A stretch of DNA of 5,080 nt from Cytophagales bacterium. GTDB taxonomy: Bacteria; Bacteroidota; Bacteroidia; Cytophagales; ES-bin-26. The notes beneath the pieces were generated by a model. That model did not search any database and was not told where the DNA came from. It saw only the letters and a program-made list of their open reading frames with translations. A program made the position numbers and the translations under genes. Where the stretch lies: positions 1 to 5,080 of the forward strand of contig JACMKY010000503.1 of assembly GCA_014379925.1 (NCBI GenBank), written 5' to 3'. This document shows, piece after piece, positions 4,973 to 5,080 of the stretch (position 1 is its first letter; each line of letters begins with the position of its first letter).

Positions 4973-5080
4973 ATGACCTGTTCTACCCCTTGTAAACCGA
5001 TTGGTTACGACCCCACCCCCCGTTTTTTCGCTGGGCGGCATCCCGCTTCCCGCAACGGTGGGCGGCAATCCGCTTCCCGC
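4973..5080 (+). CDS. possible gene start running off the window, repeat-containing N-terminus
   Basis: ATG at 4973 opens a frame of 36 codons that is still open at the window edge. The product starts MTCSTPCKPIGYDPTPRFF and then runs into repeat-encoded residues (GRHPASRNGGRQSAS). An AT-rich promoter-like region lies upstream at 4891-4945. I do not recognise the protein. Since the repeat cannot contain stops in this frame, openness over its length is weak evidence; the first 19 codons and the context are the main support. Confidence 0.35.
   Translation, partial: MTCSTPCKPIGYDPTPRFFAGRHPASRNGGRQSASR
5033..5080 (+). repeat. 27-bp-period variant of the repeat, cut by window end
   Basis: Units at 5033-5047 (exact, NN = TC) and 5060-5074 (exact, NN = AT) are separated by the 12-mer TCCCGCAACGGT instead of being directly joined; the second unit is again followed by TCCCGC up to the edge. 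The array therefore has period 27 (9 codons) and may continue beyond 5080. Confidence 0.85.

Overview
The window looks like chromosomal DNA of a G+C-rich Bacteroidota bacterium, probably of the order Cytophagales. This rests on a glycosyltransferase plus GH57 gene pair typical of that phylum, a lipoprotein with a CEKDD start, general lack of strong Shine-Dalgarno sequences, and a DinB-family gene of familiar type. Genus cannot be fixed from sequence alone.

Layout. Positions 3-164 (+) hold the AT-rich 3' end of a TfoX/Sxy-family gene (about 27% G+C by hand count), followed by a short stretch that may be a decayed transposase tail. Positions 322-1929 (+) encode a GlgA/GT4-type glycogen synthase-like glycosyltransferase. 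After a 181-bp gap comes 2111-3268 (+), a GH57 alpha-amylase-like protein. These two would act together in glycogen (alpha-glucan) synthesis and remodelling. However, the GH57 protein seems to lack the expected nucleophile glutamate. Converging on this pair is a DinB/DUF664-like protein (3310-3861, -). Further on, also on the minus strand, are a probable surface lipoprotein (4168-4572) and, 5 bp downstream of it, a small secreted-peptide ORF that may be frameshifted (4010-4162, open frame continuing to 3960). The last 400-500 bases are mostly non-coding and end in a possible gene start at 4973 that runs off the window.

The most striking feature is a dispersed short repeat with unit GGGCGGCANNCCGCT (15 bp). 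There are 12 copies at six loci, nearly always as head-to-tail doublets of 30 bp. It lies inside coding sequence (three doublets in the glycosyltransferase, one forming the C-terminus of the DinB protein, probably one in the 3'-edge ORF) and between genes (1983-2012). The unit length is a multiple of three, and no reading frame on either strand can contain a stop whatever the two variable bases are. It can therefore enter genes without breaking them. One pair of doublets (613-720) is arranged head-to-head as a 108-bp, exactly 36-codon insertion, resembling a REPIN. No transposase that could move it is visible in the window.
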